A stretch of 16,542 nucleotides of DNA. Origin: Rhodocollybia butyracea. Its lineage: Eukaryota > Basidiomycota > Agaricomycetes > Agaricales > Omphalotaceae. The stretch covers positions 1 to 16,542 of the forward strand of contig JADNRY010001135.1 of assembly GCA_015501585.1 (NCBI GenBank). Reading direction: 5' to 3'. Positions 1-9,773 of the stretch are shown piece by piece. Position 1 is the first letter of the stretch. Each line of letters begins with the position of its first letter. The notes below the pieces were generated by a model, which ran no database searches, had not been told where the DNA came from, and worked only from the letters and a program-made list of their open reading frames with translations. The position numbers and the translations under genes were made by a program.

Positions 1-265
1 TCACGCGCTAGGTGGCCTCCTCGTCCCATATCTGTTCCTTCAGAATGTGGACAAAGTCCTTTTCTATGCGAAAAAGTTGGAAGCGTTGAGCAAGGCACGG
101 GACAACTTAAAGAACTTTGAACCGCTGTATCTGAGTAGGGAGGGTATGAAGACCACCGAGTCCTGGAAAGTAGTGGGACGTATGCCTAAGAGTACACGGA
201 AGACTGCAAGTGGATGGCTCCCATTTTTGGAATCTTATATAACCCAGCGCAGAACCTCGATGTAA
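1..265 (+). CDS. SET-domain protein copy A, 3' end only
   Basis: This is the last exon of a SET-domain methyltransferase whose start lies off the left edge. Reading from base 2 gives about 87 residues ending in QRRTSM and a TAA at 263-265. It matches the C-terminus of copy B (1224-2840) almost residue for residue, including NVDKVLFYAKKLEA, LYLSREGMKTTESWKVVG and KSTRKTASGWL. This part lies after the catalytic SET core. It is a helical tail of the kind that packs behind SET in SMYD-like fungal proteins, so the fragment alone says nothing about activity. It is closer to B than to copy C, which points to a recent A/B duplication. The fragment is open with no lesion, so the full gene may be functional. 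Confidence 0.85.
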   Translation, partial: HALGGLLVPYLFLQNVDKVLFYAKKLEALSKARDNLKNFEPLYLSREGMKTTESWKVVGRMPKSTRKTASGWLPFLESYITQRRTSM

Positions 266-572
266 CAAGTACTGGGAGCGTAGATAAGTATTTCTTGACG
301 TTTTGTAGGATCTTCCAAACATAAATGCCTGTATCTTTTATTGACGTTGTGCTCGCACGAGCTATTGGAACTTCTGAACACAAGGGTTGAAATTTGAAAG
401 CTAAGTCAACCTCGATGTCATCACTGGATGGCCTGAACTTGACTATAAGCACGGTTCATTTTCATGATTGGTACTTTCGCTCAATTTTGCTAAGTGCTTC
501 TTTAGTCTAAAAGGTTTCTGTTGTAGTATCTGACTGGCATGGCCCATGCACTATTCGCTATTCGATATATAC
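266..572 (+). repeat. Duplicated 3' flank of SET copy A
   Basis: The sequence after the stop of copy A aligns with the sequence after copy B (2841-3124). They share CAAGTACTGGGAGCGTAGAT just after the stop, GATCTTCCAAACATAAATG, GTGCTCGCACGAGCTATTGG, and finally TATCTGACTGGC and GCTATTCGATATA. Several small indels separate the two. The duplicated unit therefore ran past the gene by about 0.3 kb, and similarity is lost at about 572, just before a G-rich tract. Confidence 0.8.
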
Positions 573-576
573 GCAA

Positions 577-600
577 GGGGGGAGGGGGGGGCGGGCGGGG
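577..600 (+). other. Candidate G-quadruplex tract
   Basis: Twenty-four bases consist of four G-runs of 6, 8, 3 and 4 separated by single A, C and C bases. This satisfies the usual G3+ quadruplex pattern with one-base loops, which is the most stable class. The tract begins a few bases after the point where copy A's 3' flank stops matching copy B's. No other tract like this was seen in the window. Confidence 0.7.
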
Positions 601-1177
601 TTGTGTCCCACTGGCGGAAAATCGCGAAGGAAGGTACGAAGCTGGGGATAGAAGATGGGACGTTTAGGGCAGTTACGGACTCTTCGAGTGCTTGGTCTGT
701 AATCTTTTTTATATTTTCAAATTTCAATGAACATATGAACATATGACTACTTATCGGAGTATGCCTGGCTAGCCGTCTTGTACGTAGTTAGCGAAGAAAA
801 GTCGTTCGGTAAGAAAGCCTTGCATTCAAATTCCCAGACCCAGCCGTGATGCCGCTGATCTCCCAGATCCGAGGATTACTCTCAGTGTACAAGACCTTGG
901 TAAAATAATTGAGGGCGGCATCATGGGATATCCGACAATAAAATACCTTCAGCATATAGTTTTCCGTATATCTCACTCTCATCTTTTAATTTTCCTTTCA
1001 CTAAAATTCATGTAAGCCGGAAGCCAGACGGCAATGTCTGCCATCACGGCATAGCCTGGGAATTTGGACTCCATCGTTGCCACCAGGCTAGTATCTAAGA
1101 GACGGGCTGCGCTCAAGAGCTTAACCTACTCTGACTCTGACTGTGGATCTCTTCAAGAAGTTTGATGGTCCAGAGAT
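601..1177. other. Intergenic region upstream of SET copy B
   Basis: This stretch between the G-rich tract and the copy B promoter has no gene I can recognise. One short minus-strand frame (979-1125, 48 codons) has protein-like composition, including MESKFPGYAVMADIAVWLP, and may be a relic of a coding exon. There is no tRNA, no long repeat and no transposon end. Confidence 0.4.
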
Positions 1178-1185
1178 TATATAAA
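1178..1185 (+). promoter_or_regulatory. TATA box of SET copy B
   Basis: TATATAAA ends 38 bases before the chosen ATG at 1224. An earlier out-of-frame ATG at 1193 falls between this box and the probable transcription start, so it should not be in the mRNA. The chloroperoxidase and DUF2264 genes show nearly the same TATA-to-ATG spacing. Confidence 0.5.
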
Positions 1186-1223
1186 TCCCACCATGCGCCT
1201 TTTTTTTCGTTCGAGTCTTGACC

Positions 1224-2840
1224 ATGAAGCGCGGTTTTTTAAACACCCCCAAAGCTCTTCTCCAAGGGACAAACACTACTTCAGCAGCAACTCAGCCATC
1301 CACTAAGGCGCCGAGAGGTTACAAATATGGAGTTCTTCCCGAGGCTGGTAAGTAAGGAGGCTTTCATTTGCTGATTTCTTCTCATACATATACTTACAGA
1401 GCTAGCTCTTCCGAAAGACTACAAACCTCTCGTGACTGAGGGGTCTGACGCTGTAACGCTGAAACATGGATCCAACAAATACATTTACGCTACCTTTCCA
1501 CCAATTCCTCCGGGTACCAGATATTCTGACTTTCCTGGCAGTTACTCAGGATGCTGGATCTCTGATCATATCAAACGCACCCTCGAAGCGACACACAACT
1601 TTCCGACTCCGCCTTTGGCTCCCACTGGCGGGAAAGCCTACCGCATCGCCAAGGCAGGTGACAAGGGCTTAGGGATGTTCGCAACTCGCTTAATCCACGC
1701 TGGGGATCTGATCATCGATGAAAGGCCGTTGATCGTCGTTCCTGCGAGTAGCGTTGTATTGGAAGGCGTTCTGGGTCACCTTGCGAATGAGTATACACAT
1801 AATCAGTGGGTGAGGATCATGTTGCATGAGACGGACAGAGGCGCAGAGCTTGCGTATAATAAGTTGGACCCTGAAAGGAAGAAAGCATTCATGTCCTTGT
1901 TTAACTGTCATACGCACGATGGAAGTGGAGAGTTTATGGGGTATGTTTCTCCGTCTTTCAAGTACTCTCAGATGGGTTAACTTGCTTTTTGCAGTCGTGT
2001 TAGAACGAACGGAATTTGCATAGATGGAGCAAAACTGCGTGATGAAGGTTTGTGATACTTGAAGCAAAGCATTGATGATTGGCCAACACGTCCCATAGGT
2101 ACTACTGGCGATATCGGCAGGTATAGCGCTGTCTGCGACGAAATTTCAAGGATCAACCATAGGTATCTTCGAAGCGTACAGTGTGTTTTTTCGTTGCCTT
2201 AAGACTTTTTCACAGCTGTTGTCCAAATACAGCCTACTACTGGAACACTGATTCATTTTCCGTACGCGTCTTTGCGGTACGTGACATCCCCACAGGCGCA
2301 GAAATCACTCTTCAATATTGTGACATCATGGCCCCTGCCGCCGAACGCGCCGCGGCTTTAGACCGCTATGGTATCAATCCTTGCGCCTGTAGCGTATCCT
2401 GCAGCGATCCAGCTCGTGCCAAAATTGCAGACGAACGTCGTGCGCGCCTCAAAACGAGGTCCATGCTTGTGCCTCCATTAAAACCTGAGATCCCCGAAGA
2501 TGCGTGGATACAGCCAACTGTTGAGCAACTCAGAGAGCTAGAAGAGGAAGGTCTCCAGGCATCCGATGAGTATATTGGCGTGCTAGGTGCTCTACTCGTC
2601 TCGTATCTGTTCCTTCAGAATGTGGACAAAGTCCTTTTCTATGCGAAAAAGTTGGAAGCGGTGAGCAAGGCACGGGACAACTTAAAGAACTTCGAACCGC
2701 TGTATCTGAGTAGGGAGGGTATGAAGACCACCGAGTCCTGGAAAGTAGTTGGACGTATGCCTAAGAGTACACGGAAGACTGCAAGTGGATGGCTCCTGTT
2801 TTTGCAATCTTATATAGCCCAGCGCAGAACCTCGATGTAA
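1224..2840 (+). CDS. SET-domain protein lysine methyltransferase, copy B (intact)
   Basis: Five exons, 1224-1347, 1400-1940, 1995-2047, 2099-2162 and 2216-2840, join to 1407 bases encoding 468 residues. All four introns (51-54 bp) are GT...AG and keep frame. The SET core runs from about residue 119 (GGKAYRIAKAGDKGLGMFA, the SAM-binding Gly-rich start) to the C-terminal signature NHSCCPN at 259-265, which is created across intron 4. EITLQYC at 290-296 supplies the conserved catalytic-site tyrosine. Cysteines at 317, 319 and 323 resemble a post-SET zinc site. Residues after about 340 form a helical tail. The fold resembles SMYD/SET5-type enzymes without a visible MYND finger. The substrate cannot be told from sequence. 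The start is the first in-frame ATG after a TATA box, and copy C has a matching exon 1. It is the only undamaged full copy of the array here. Confidence 0.9.
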
Positions 2841-3124
2841 CAAGTACTGGGAGCGTAGATAAGTATTTCTTGACGTTTTGTAGGATCTTCCAAACATAAA
2901 TGCCCTGTATCTTTTATTGACTCTGTGCTCGCACGAGCTATTGGTACTCTCTAAACACAAGGGTTGAAAGCTAAGTCAACCTCGATGCCATCAGATGACC
3001 TGAAGAACGGTTCATTTTCACGGGGACTGGTAGTTATGTTGCTCAAATTCTTTATCACAATTATGTCGAGTTACATTGTGCAATATCTGACTGGCGGCTG
3101 CGGCTCATGCTATTCGATATACTC
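2841..3124 (+). repeat. Duplicated 3' flank of SET copy B
   Basis: This is the counterpart of 266-572. Similarity ends near GCTATTCGATATACTCG. The remaining bases up to the copy C start (3125-3245) show only weak resemblance to the region just upstream of copy B, such as CTTGACC a few bases before the ATG, and no clear TATA box. The whole gap between copies B and C carries no other gene. Confidence 0.7.
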
Positions 3125-3245
3125 GACTCGAACTCGGCCGGTTTCAGTCACATTTCTCTAATCGATCCGCCGCCTCAGGGCGTATCGAAGCTTGATGGGG
3201 TCGGTTCAAGTTCGTTGGTTTCATTGGTTCTTTATCTTGACCGTC

Positions 3246-4896
3246 ATGCATGGTTTTCTGAACACCTCCAAGGCTCGCAGTATACTGAGCTCAGCACCAC
3301 CGCCAGCTCCCAAGGCTCAAACAGTCCGCGCTCAATCAACGCGAGTACCGAAAGGTTACAGATATGGAGTCGTTCCAGAGGCTGGTAAGTAAGGAGGTTT
3401 TTCGTGGCCGATAACGTCTAATTGTGACTCTCCTTCAGAGTTAGCTCTTCCAAAGGATTACGAGCATCTCAAAATACCAGATAAAGAATCGAACGCAAGA
3501 ACTATGGATTATCCATCTAAGCAGTACATCTATACCACCGTTCCGCCAATTCCCCTGGGTACAAAATACTCTGACTTTGTTACTCGGAATGCTGGATCTC
3601 TGGTCATGTTAAACCCGTCATCTACGCCACGCCCAACTTTCCGACTCTGCCTTTGCGTCCCACTGGCGGAAAAGCCTATCGTCTCGCTAAGGCAGGGAAC
3701 AAAGGCTTCGGGATGTTCGCAACGCGCTTAATTCGCGCCGGGGATCTGATTATCGACGAAAGACCGTTGATCGTCGTTCCTGCGAGTAACATTGCATTAG
3801 AGCCTGATTCGTACGGGCTTAGAGATAAGTATACGCTTGAACAGCTGATGCTGATCTCTTTGCATGAGTCAAACCGATACATAGAAGCTGCATATAATAG
3901 GCTGGGGCCAGAGCAGCAAAAGGCTTTCATGGCGTTGCACAATTGTCATACGTAGGATGGAAGTGGAGAGTTTATGGGGTATGATTTCTGCCGACGGATT
4001 TTGCCATCAGTTTGACAACGGTTTCACAGTCACGTCCGAACGAATGGATTTGGCATAGATGAAACCCAACTACGCGATGAAGGCATGTTTTCGTTGATTT
4101 TTCGGCGAGAGTATTAACCTTCTTCTACGATAGGCACTACCGGTAACATATCAGGAAGATATACCGCCATCTAGGAAGAGGTTTCGCGCCTTAATCATAG
4201 GTACGTCAAGCGAATATGATCCACGTCTTGCGTTCTATGTACGTTTTCCACAGCTGTTGTCCAAACACGCGCTTCCGTTGGCACACCGACTCATTCCCCA
4301 AGCGTGTCTACGCGGTACGCGACATTCCCGCAGGCGCAGAAATAACTCTTCAGTACTGCAACATCAAGGACTCTGCTGCCGAGCGCGCTGTAGCTCTAAA
4401 TCGCTATGGTATCGCATCCTGTGCCTGCAGTCCATCTTGCAGCGATCCAGTCCGCGCAAAAATCGCGGAAGAACGTCGAGGACGCTTCAGAATACCTATT
4501 AGAGCCAGTCCTCCGTTTAAAAAGCCCGAGCACGGTACTCCAGAAGATGTATGGGTACAGCCGGTTGTTGAGAGACTCAGAGAGCTAGAAGAGGAAGATC
4601 TCCAGGCACACACCGATTATATCGGGACACTCCACTTGCTAATCACCGCGTATGTGTTTCTTCAGGACGTGGACAAAGTGCTTTTGTACGCGGAAAAGTT
4701 GGATAGGGCTCGTAATTCGATGGACTTGGACCCGTTGCTTTTGAGTAGGGATGGTATGAAGACTAGTGCAGTTTGGAAAGTCGCCGACGAGCTGCCAAAG
4801 AGTATGCAGAAGTGTTCCAGCGGGTGGTTATCTTTTTTGGGCAGTTGCTTGACTCAGACCCTTGCTTCGAAGGGAGTTATGTATAAATGTTTTTAG
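3246..4896 (+). pseudogene. SET-domain protein copy C, decayed
   Basis: The exon layout mirrors copy B: 3246-3384, 3439-3978, 4030-4082, 4134-4200 and 4254-4896. Three lesions break it. A 7-bp deletion relative to B between 3578 and 3579 shifts the frame in exon 2. TAG at 3953-3955 replaces the CAC codon of B. TAG at 4172-4174 replaces the TGC codon of B in exon 4. The third intron begins GC (GCATGT at 4083) where B has GT, so it would need the rarer GC-AG splicing. The SET signature NHSCCPN and the rest of exon 5 remain well preserved, with a longer C-terminus ending VMYKCF and TAG at 4894-4896. Divergence from B is much greater than A from B, so this is the oldest copy. A truncated product from ATG 4216, inside intron 4, would lack most of the SET core. 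Confidence 0.8.
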
Positions 4897-5085
4897 GAAC
4901 GAGCATAAAGAATAATTTCTTGTCACAACGTTCACAGGTGACAATAGACACCTGATTTAAGCGCTCATTGCACCGAGTCTTTCCTTGTACTTACTTTGAA
5001 AGAAAGGTGCCTTTTACCTATCAAAGCTGATTTTTAGCTTTTCTTACGGTTTAATCCACATTACAGACGCGTTTAGCTGGCGAAA

Positions 5086-6648
5086 ATGAGCTCTCAAACG
5101 CCTTTTCTCCACGTTGTGTCTGCAACTCTTCCGGAGTCACTGTCCAAGGAGCTCGATGCATTATGCAGCTCGTCATGTTCTGAAGTGCTACTCGACAACC
5201 TGATCCGCTTTGTATGTGGTGCAGAATGCACTTCTACCGACGAAGCTCTTTGGGCTTCTCAACAAAACCTAGTTCAGCAGAAACTAGGTAATTTACTATC
5301 GACTTCTTCGAAGAAACGGCCGAGGGACGCTGCAGCGAGTGACTCAGATTCAAACAAAAAACAAAAACTCTCCACCTCTTCCCAGCTCAATGAACCTGAG
5401 CTTGAAGACCTCGGCTCACCAATATTCACTCTCCAGTCCATCTCTGTAACTTCTCCGATACGTAAAAAAGTCAACATTATCATATATCCCTCCGCATTGC
5501 GATTCGTAAACTCTGCATCTCAGACTATAGAGGCGACCCTTCCCCTATCTTCTCTCCATCGCGCGTTCCTCTTGCCCACCCGAGGAAAGCAAAGGCCTCA
5601 TTGGACGGTGGTAATTATGTCTGGCGATGCGCCAGATAAAGGTGGTAGCGGGAAAGGAAGTAAAGCATCGGGTAACGACCAAATTATCTTTGGCCTTGAT
5701 GCTATAGCTAGCGGCGCCATCTCGGCCACTGGCGAAAAATCCTGGTCACTGAAGAAAGGCGACGAGACTCTCCCTCTCATCCAAGCTTTTCTCTCTTTGC
5801 TAGCCGACTCCTTGCCGAAAAATCATCTTCCAATCTTTCAATTGTCCGTCGAGCCCATCAATAAGTTTGACAGGCTCCAAAGTCATCCTGACGGTGTCAG
5901 AAATGTCCCATCTCTGGCCATTAGCGCTAACCTCGCTGCGAAACCCGGTACGCTGTGGTTCATGCCTTCTGGTATCTTATGGGGAGAATCGAAAACCATG
6001 CATGTTTTGGAGTGTCGCAGATCTCGCAAACGGGGAAGGAGTTGAAGGAGTCAGAACAATCAGCGCTACTGGGCGGGTGTGCACAGTTATCCTGACTCGG
6101 AAATTGACAGCAGACTTGTCGTTGGAAAATGATAACGAAGAGGAAGAAATTGAAGAAACTGCCTTTGGACAAATCGAGGGGAAGGAGCAGGAGGAGATCA
6201 ATCAATGGGTGAGAAAGTACCGTCATCTTTTCGGGCTGAAAGAAGGTTCTTCCGCTCCAACGAAGTCGGCGGCTTCATCCTCAAAACCTCAGCCGTCTTC
6301 CGCTGGTCCCCTCACAATAAACCAAATGGTGATCGACTCGGAAGATGAGGAGGACGGAGATTTCAAAATGGCTTCCGATGATGACAAAGATGGAGATGGA
6401 GAGGCGGACACCTCTGATTCTGGTTCTGGTTTGGACGATGAGGATGAGGGTGATGAGGACGCCGAGGCCGATTCTGACAACGAAGACGAAGAGGGAGACG
6501 GTTCATTGGATCCCGTCATCATCCTCTCCTCCGTCCCGGAGCCATGCCTAAGATGTCAAAGACAGCCATGGATATGGTGGTTGGTATGGTCGAGGAAGAT
6601 TTGGTCGGTGGTGGCCAGCTGGATCAAGAAGATGAGTTGGATGGTTAA
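5086..6648 (+). CDS. Rtt106-type histone chaperone, two frame breaks
   Basis: The product resembles histone chaperones of the Rtt106/Pob3 double-PH class, which bind H3-H4 in the nucleus. The N-terminal 110 residues are followed by a nuclear-localisation-like pair of basic patches (KKRPR at 76-80, KKQK at 91-94). The first PH unit starts near residue 111 (SPIFTLQSISVTSPIRKK). The second starts near 280 (GTLWFMPSGILWGESK, then KPCMFWSVADLA and SATGRVCTVILTRKL in another frame). A long Asp/Glu tail follows. The frame changes at the AAAA run 5992-5995 (one base too many) and returns at CCC 6512-6514 (one too few). After that the tail reads HHPLLRPGAMPKMSKTAMD and ends DEDELDG-like acid residues at TAA 6646-6648. 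The two shifts cancel, so the original start and stop agree. No convincing intron was seen. A 49-bp GT...AG stretch at 5972-6020 could restore frame but would delete a conserved strand. Confidence 0.8.
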
Positions 6649-7022
6649 CTAGCTGGCTCATTTCAACCTCGGTTTGAAATATACCTAGTGATAGGATAGG
6701 ATATACAGTACTTATGTACAAGTCGACTTCGGAATATAGAAAGATTGCTCGGCTTATCTTGCGCGCTAAAAACCAACGTCACACTTCGATCAGGTCCATC
6801 TTGAGCAAAAACTGCAATGAAGACTGTGGCTGCAGCAGACGCGCTATCACTTTGGTTTTGCCATACTCGTGGGCTTCATCTCAAATCCCGAAGCCGAAGC
6901 TGAAGCCTGGGGGCTTTGCAAAGAACAATTTTGGCCAATCGAGTTGGTAAACAAGCCCCTCCAAACGAAACGTCCTCCTTTTTTGCATAGCCTTAGAACG
7001 GAAGTACCTTTTTTCAAACGAG
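6649..7022. other. Intergenic region between histone chaperone and peroxidase
   Basis: No gene is supported on either strand. A short minus-strand frame at 6779-6880, 33 codons ending LLKMDLIEV, has protein-like composition. The same frame upstream runs to 7087 apart from one TGA at 6881-6883. I cannot match it to a family, and it would overlap the start of the peroxidase gene. Confidence 0.35.
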
Positions 7023-7029
7023 TATAAAA
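7023..7029 (+). promoter_or_regulatory. TATA box of the peroxidase gene
   Basis: TATAAAA ends 36 bases before ATG 7066. That spacing matches the other TATA-bearing genes in the window and implies a very short 5' leader. Confidence 0.5.
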
Positions 7030-7065
7030 CCCCTTGAGCTCTTCGAAAACAAGCATCTATTATCC

Positions 7066-8022
7066 ATGTCATCCACAACTTACTCACTTTTTACCGACTC
7101 AACAAAGTCGCAGTTTTCTCCAACCAATGTTCAGGACGATTGTTGGGATACTGAAGCGTCTATTCCAGTTTATTCCGAAGAAGAACATTCATACATCCGT
7201 CCAGATCGTTCGAAAGACGCGCGCGCACCTTGTCCAGGATTGAACATGCTCGCGAACCATGGATACATGTAAGTTTGTAACTACCACTTTTATCGTATCT
7301 TAATGACTGACTATTGAGCAGTAACCGTTCAGGCCGCGAAATCTCCTTCGTTCCCTTGTGTGTGCCATAATGGCCGTGTACAATCTTTCACTCCCGCTTA
7401 CGCTGTTTTTAACTGTGCCTGGGTTCTTGATCTATGGCCGGTTCAAAGTGCATTGGGCTGTTACTGCTTCTTCGAGGTCATCACTCTCATCACGTAGATG
7501 GTCAATACCCTCAATGTCTTACACTCTCGACCTCTCATCACTCTCTTACTTCGGTCCTGGTCTCAGAATTGCACACCGTGCATCGTTGGTTCACCCCGAC
7601 CATCCCAGTTACGCACCTGATATGACCATGTTACGGAGACTATTATGCTATGCACAGTCGTGTTCCTCGCAGTCACAGCTATCATCCCGCCATTCTCCTC
7701 ATCCTTCGAGAAGTTAGCGCCAACTGGAGGACTGACCCTTCAAGACCTCGCATCCCTTCGTGTGTCACGCGAATCTTTCCTGGCTACTCCAAGCAGACTC
7801 AGTAACGTCCATGAACAAGTTGCGTTGGGGGAGTGTGCGTTGACTTGGTTACTTTTCTCCAAGGAGCCATCTGTAGACTCGGACTCATCCATACCCACGT
7901 CCTACCTTGCCCAATGGTTCGGCGAAGAGCGATTGCCAGACGGCTGGGTGCGCCCAATCAAAGTTATCGGGCTTCTCGATGCCACAAAGTTGCTGGACGA
8001 GTTAAGAGGGACATGGAGCTAG
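7066..8022 (+). CDS. Chloroperoxidase-family heme-thiolate protein, frames broken
   Basis: Exon 1 (7066-7268) ends with the family's proximal motif PCPGLNMLANHGY. Cys 56 is the expected heme-iron ligand. The intron 7269-7321 (53 bp) leads into RSGREISFVPL, typical of the family. One base is then missing at CCCTT (7353-7357), after which VYNLSLPLTLFLTVPGF and IAHRASLVHPD follow. A second one-base loss between about 7640 and 7700 leads to the C-terminal block GGLTLQDLASLRVSRES, WFGEERLPDGW and a TAG at 8020-8022. The usual distal Glu-His-Asp is read here as Ala-His-Arg, so peroxidase or peroxygenase chemistry is doubtful. No signal peptide is visible, unlike secreted peroxygenases. An alternative acceptor at 7332 would also restore frame but would lose the conserved SGREISF segment. 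The 288 bases after the stop hold nothing recognisable. Confidence 0.75.
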
Positions 8023-8310
8023 TTAATGAGAAGAAAGGGAGAGCGAAGAAAGCCAGAATAGAGAGTAACATTAGTGGGAAAATGTCATTTCATGCGGACG
8101 CAGATACTTAACTGTACCGTATATACCATACCAATTTATAGAAAGTCTTCGTTTACCGTACGAACTAAAGATACAAGGCGTTATCATAACCATTCTCCAT
8201 TCCCGATTACCGCCACAGAATGTGTCCTTCTCCGCTGTAAACTCGGATTCTTCTCAGCTACCATTGACTTGGCTCTTGTTATCATAGCTATCCTGTTCCC
8301 TTCCGTCTTT

Positions 8311-9567
8311 TCATCCTGCTCCAAAGTCCTGGCTCTTCTTAGTGCCAAGCTCAGCCGGCTCCCTTCGGAAATGACCAAACACTGGAGCACTGCCCGTCCG
8401 GGAATGTCGTGACGCGAGTGTGGTAGAAGACGGCAAAGTGAAGAACTCTGCAGGAGTCAAAAGAGGTACTTTTGGAGGAGTAGCAGGACGACCCAAATCA
8501 AGAGAGTATGAGCAGTCGGACGATGTCACCGACCATCTACTTCGTGGAAAGTCCGAGACGATGTCGACGACTTTTTCTCGTTGATGATTCCGAGTCGTAC
8601 GACGAGGCCGAGATTGATAAGAAGCTAACGAGTCTCTTCCCGGACGAAAGTATGACAAGAGCGAATCGCGATGATTATGGAAAGTCGATATCTGGCTTGG
8701 AAGTTTTATCCATGTGGGAAAGGTGAGGATAGTACTGACCTGAATCTCCTCCCTTTGCTGCTGTTTCCGGCGATTTAGACTGCTCCAAATCCTTCACAAA
8801 GTAAGAATCCAGATCACGATCGGCTCTACGTGTAAAGAGCATGGAGCGAAGACGCTTGGTATTGAGAAGAATACACGTCATTAGTGATAACACGAGCAGA
8901 CTGAAAACAACACAACCAATGACAATAGCGGTACGATGGTTGGGGTCGGAAGCTACACTGTGGGTGTTGGGTATATCAGATACAGCGGTATTGGAGGGAC
9001 CTGTGGCAAAAATGACCGTGGAGGTAGTTTGCATTGAACTCGACGGTATCGAAGATGCGGTCCAAGGAATAACAAGTCCGGGACCAAGATGAGGCATTCT
9101 AGAAGTACTAGTTACACTACCACTTGTAGAGGACATTGTGGGGGTATATGAGCTGGTAAATGATGTAGTCGTAGAGGCGCGGAGAAAATCGGTAGTAGTC
9201 GATGAAATTGTTGAATGATGTTTTATACCTGTAATCGAGGTACTCGCCTTCAACATCGGAGCAATGGTATCGGCGTGAGGATCCCAATCGTCCCATAATC
9301 TGCATAATTGAAGAATTTCGACCAGTTTGACCAGTTTGACATGATATCGGATAAGGTTTTAATTTGTGGGGTTGATACATATTCTGGCCGAGGGACGCTA
9401 TCAATCTGCGTGGATTGTTTGGGGGTTTCTGGTGCCACCAGGTACGCTGTAAGCTGAGAGAGATTTGGCGAGACTTTTTCGGGGACATTTGGAGGAATTG
9501 CAGGATGGGCGAGAACCGTCGTGGCGCCAACGAGTGCTTCAACGAGCAAGATAGCCATCAAAGTCAT
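8311..9567 (-). CDS. Signal-peptide, Ser/Thr-rich single-span membrane protein
   Basis: Translation starts at 9567 with a signal peptide (MTLMAILLVEALVGATTVLA). A Pro/Ser/Thr-rich ectodomain follows, then a transmembrane helix (AIVIGCVVFSLLVLSLMTC), a basic stop-transfer (NTKRLR) and a cytosolic tail. This is the layout of agaricomycete cell-surface proteins resembling Mid2 or SKG6 sensors, but I do not recognise a named family. One base is missing near 9296-9301. The reading moves there from NYADYG to WDDWDPHADTIAPMLKAST. A second shift near 8680-8690 leads into a tail reading SYSLDLGRPATPPKVPLL and TPAEFFTLPSSTTL, ending at a stop at 8311-8313. A 48-bp candidate intron, 8692-8739 (GTCAGT...CCAG), lies just before it, and splicing alone does not remove the stop at 8675-8677. 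The role is unknown, possibly surface sensing. Confidence 0.6.
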
Positions 9568-9773
9568 AGTGGTAGAAGTCTTGGATAGTGGTTAATAGTG
9601 AGTGTAAAATGAGCGTGAATAGCCGTGTGGGCGATATAGTTCTGGTCGTGATAGTCAAAGTTAGAATAAAGAATAATGTAATGCCCAATTTAAATAATTT
9701 TAAACCAACGTCGGAGTTTGAAAAGCTAATATTACCAGCTTTGACACTAATAGGCGCCGGAAACATCAATCCA

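Noticed and set aside
821..836. tRNA B-box-like TTCAAATTCC
   Set aside because: No A box, acceptor stem or anticodon arm could be folded around it.
8508..8726. Plus-strand 72-codon frame with plausible acidic sequence
   Set aside because: It lies antisense to the tail of the membrane-protein gene, where the minus strand continues into SYSLDLGRPATPPKVPLL. It has no promoter or partner exon.
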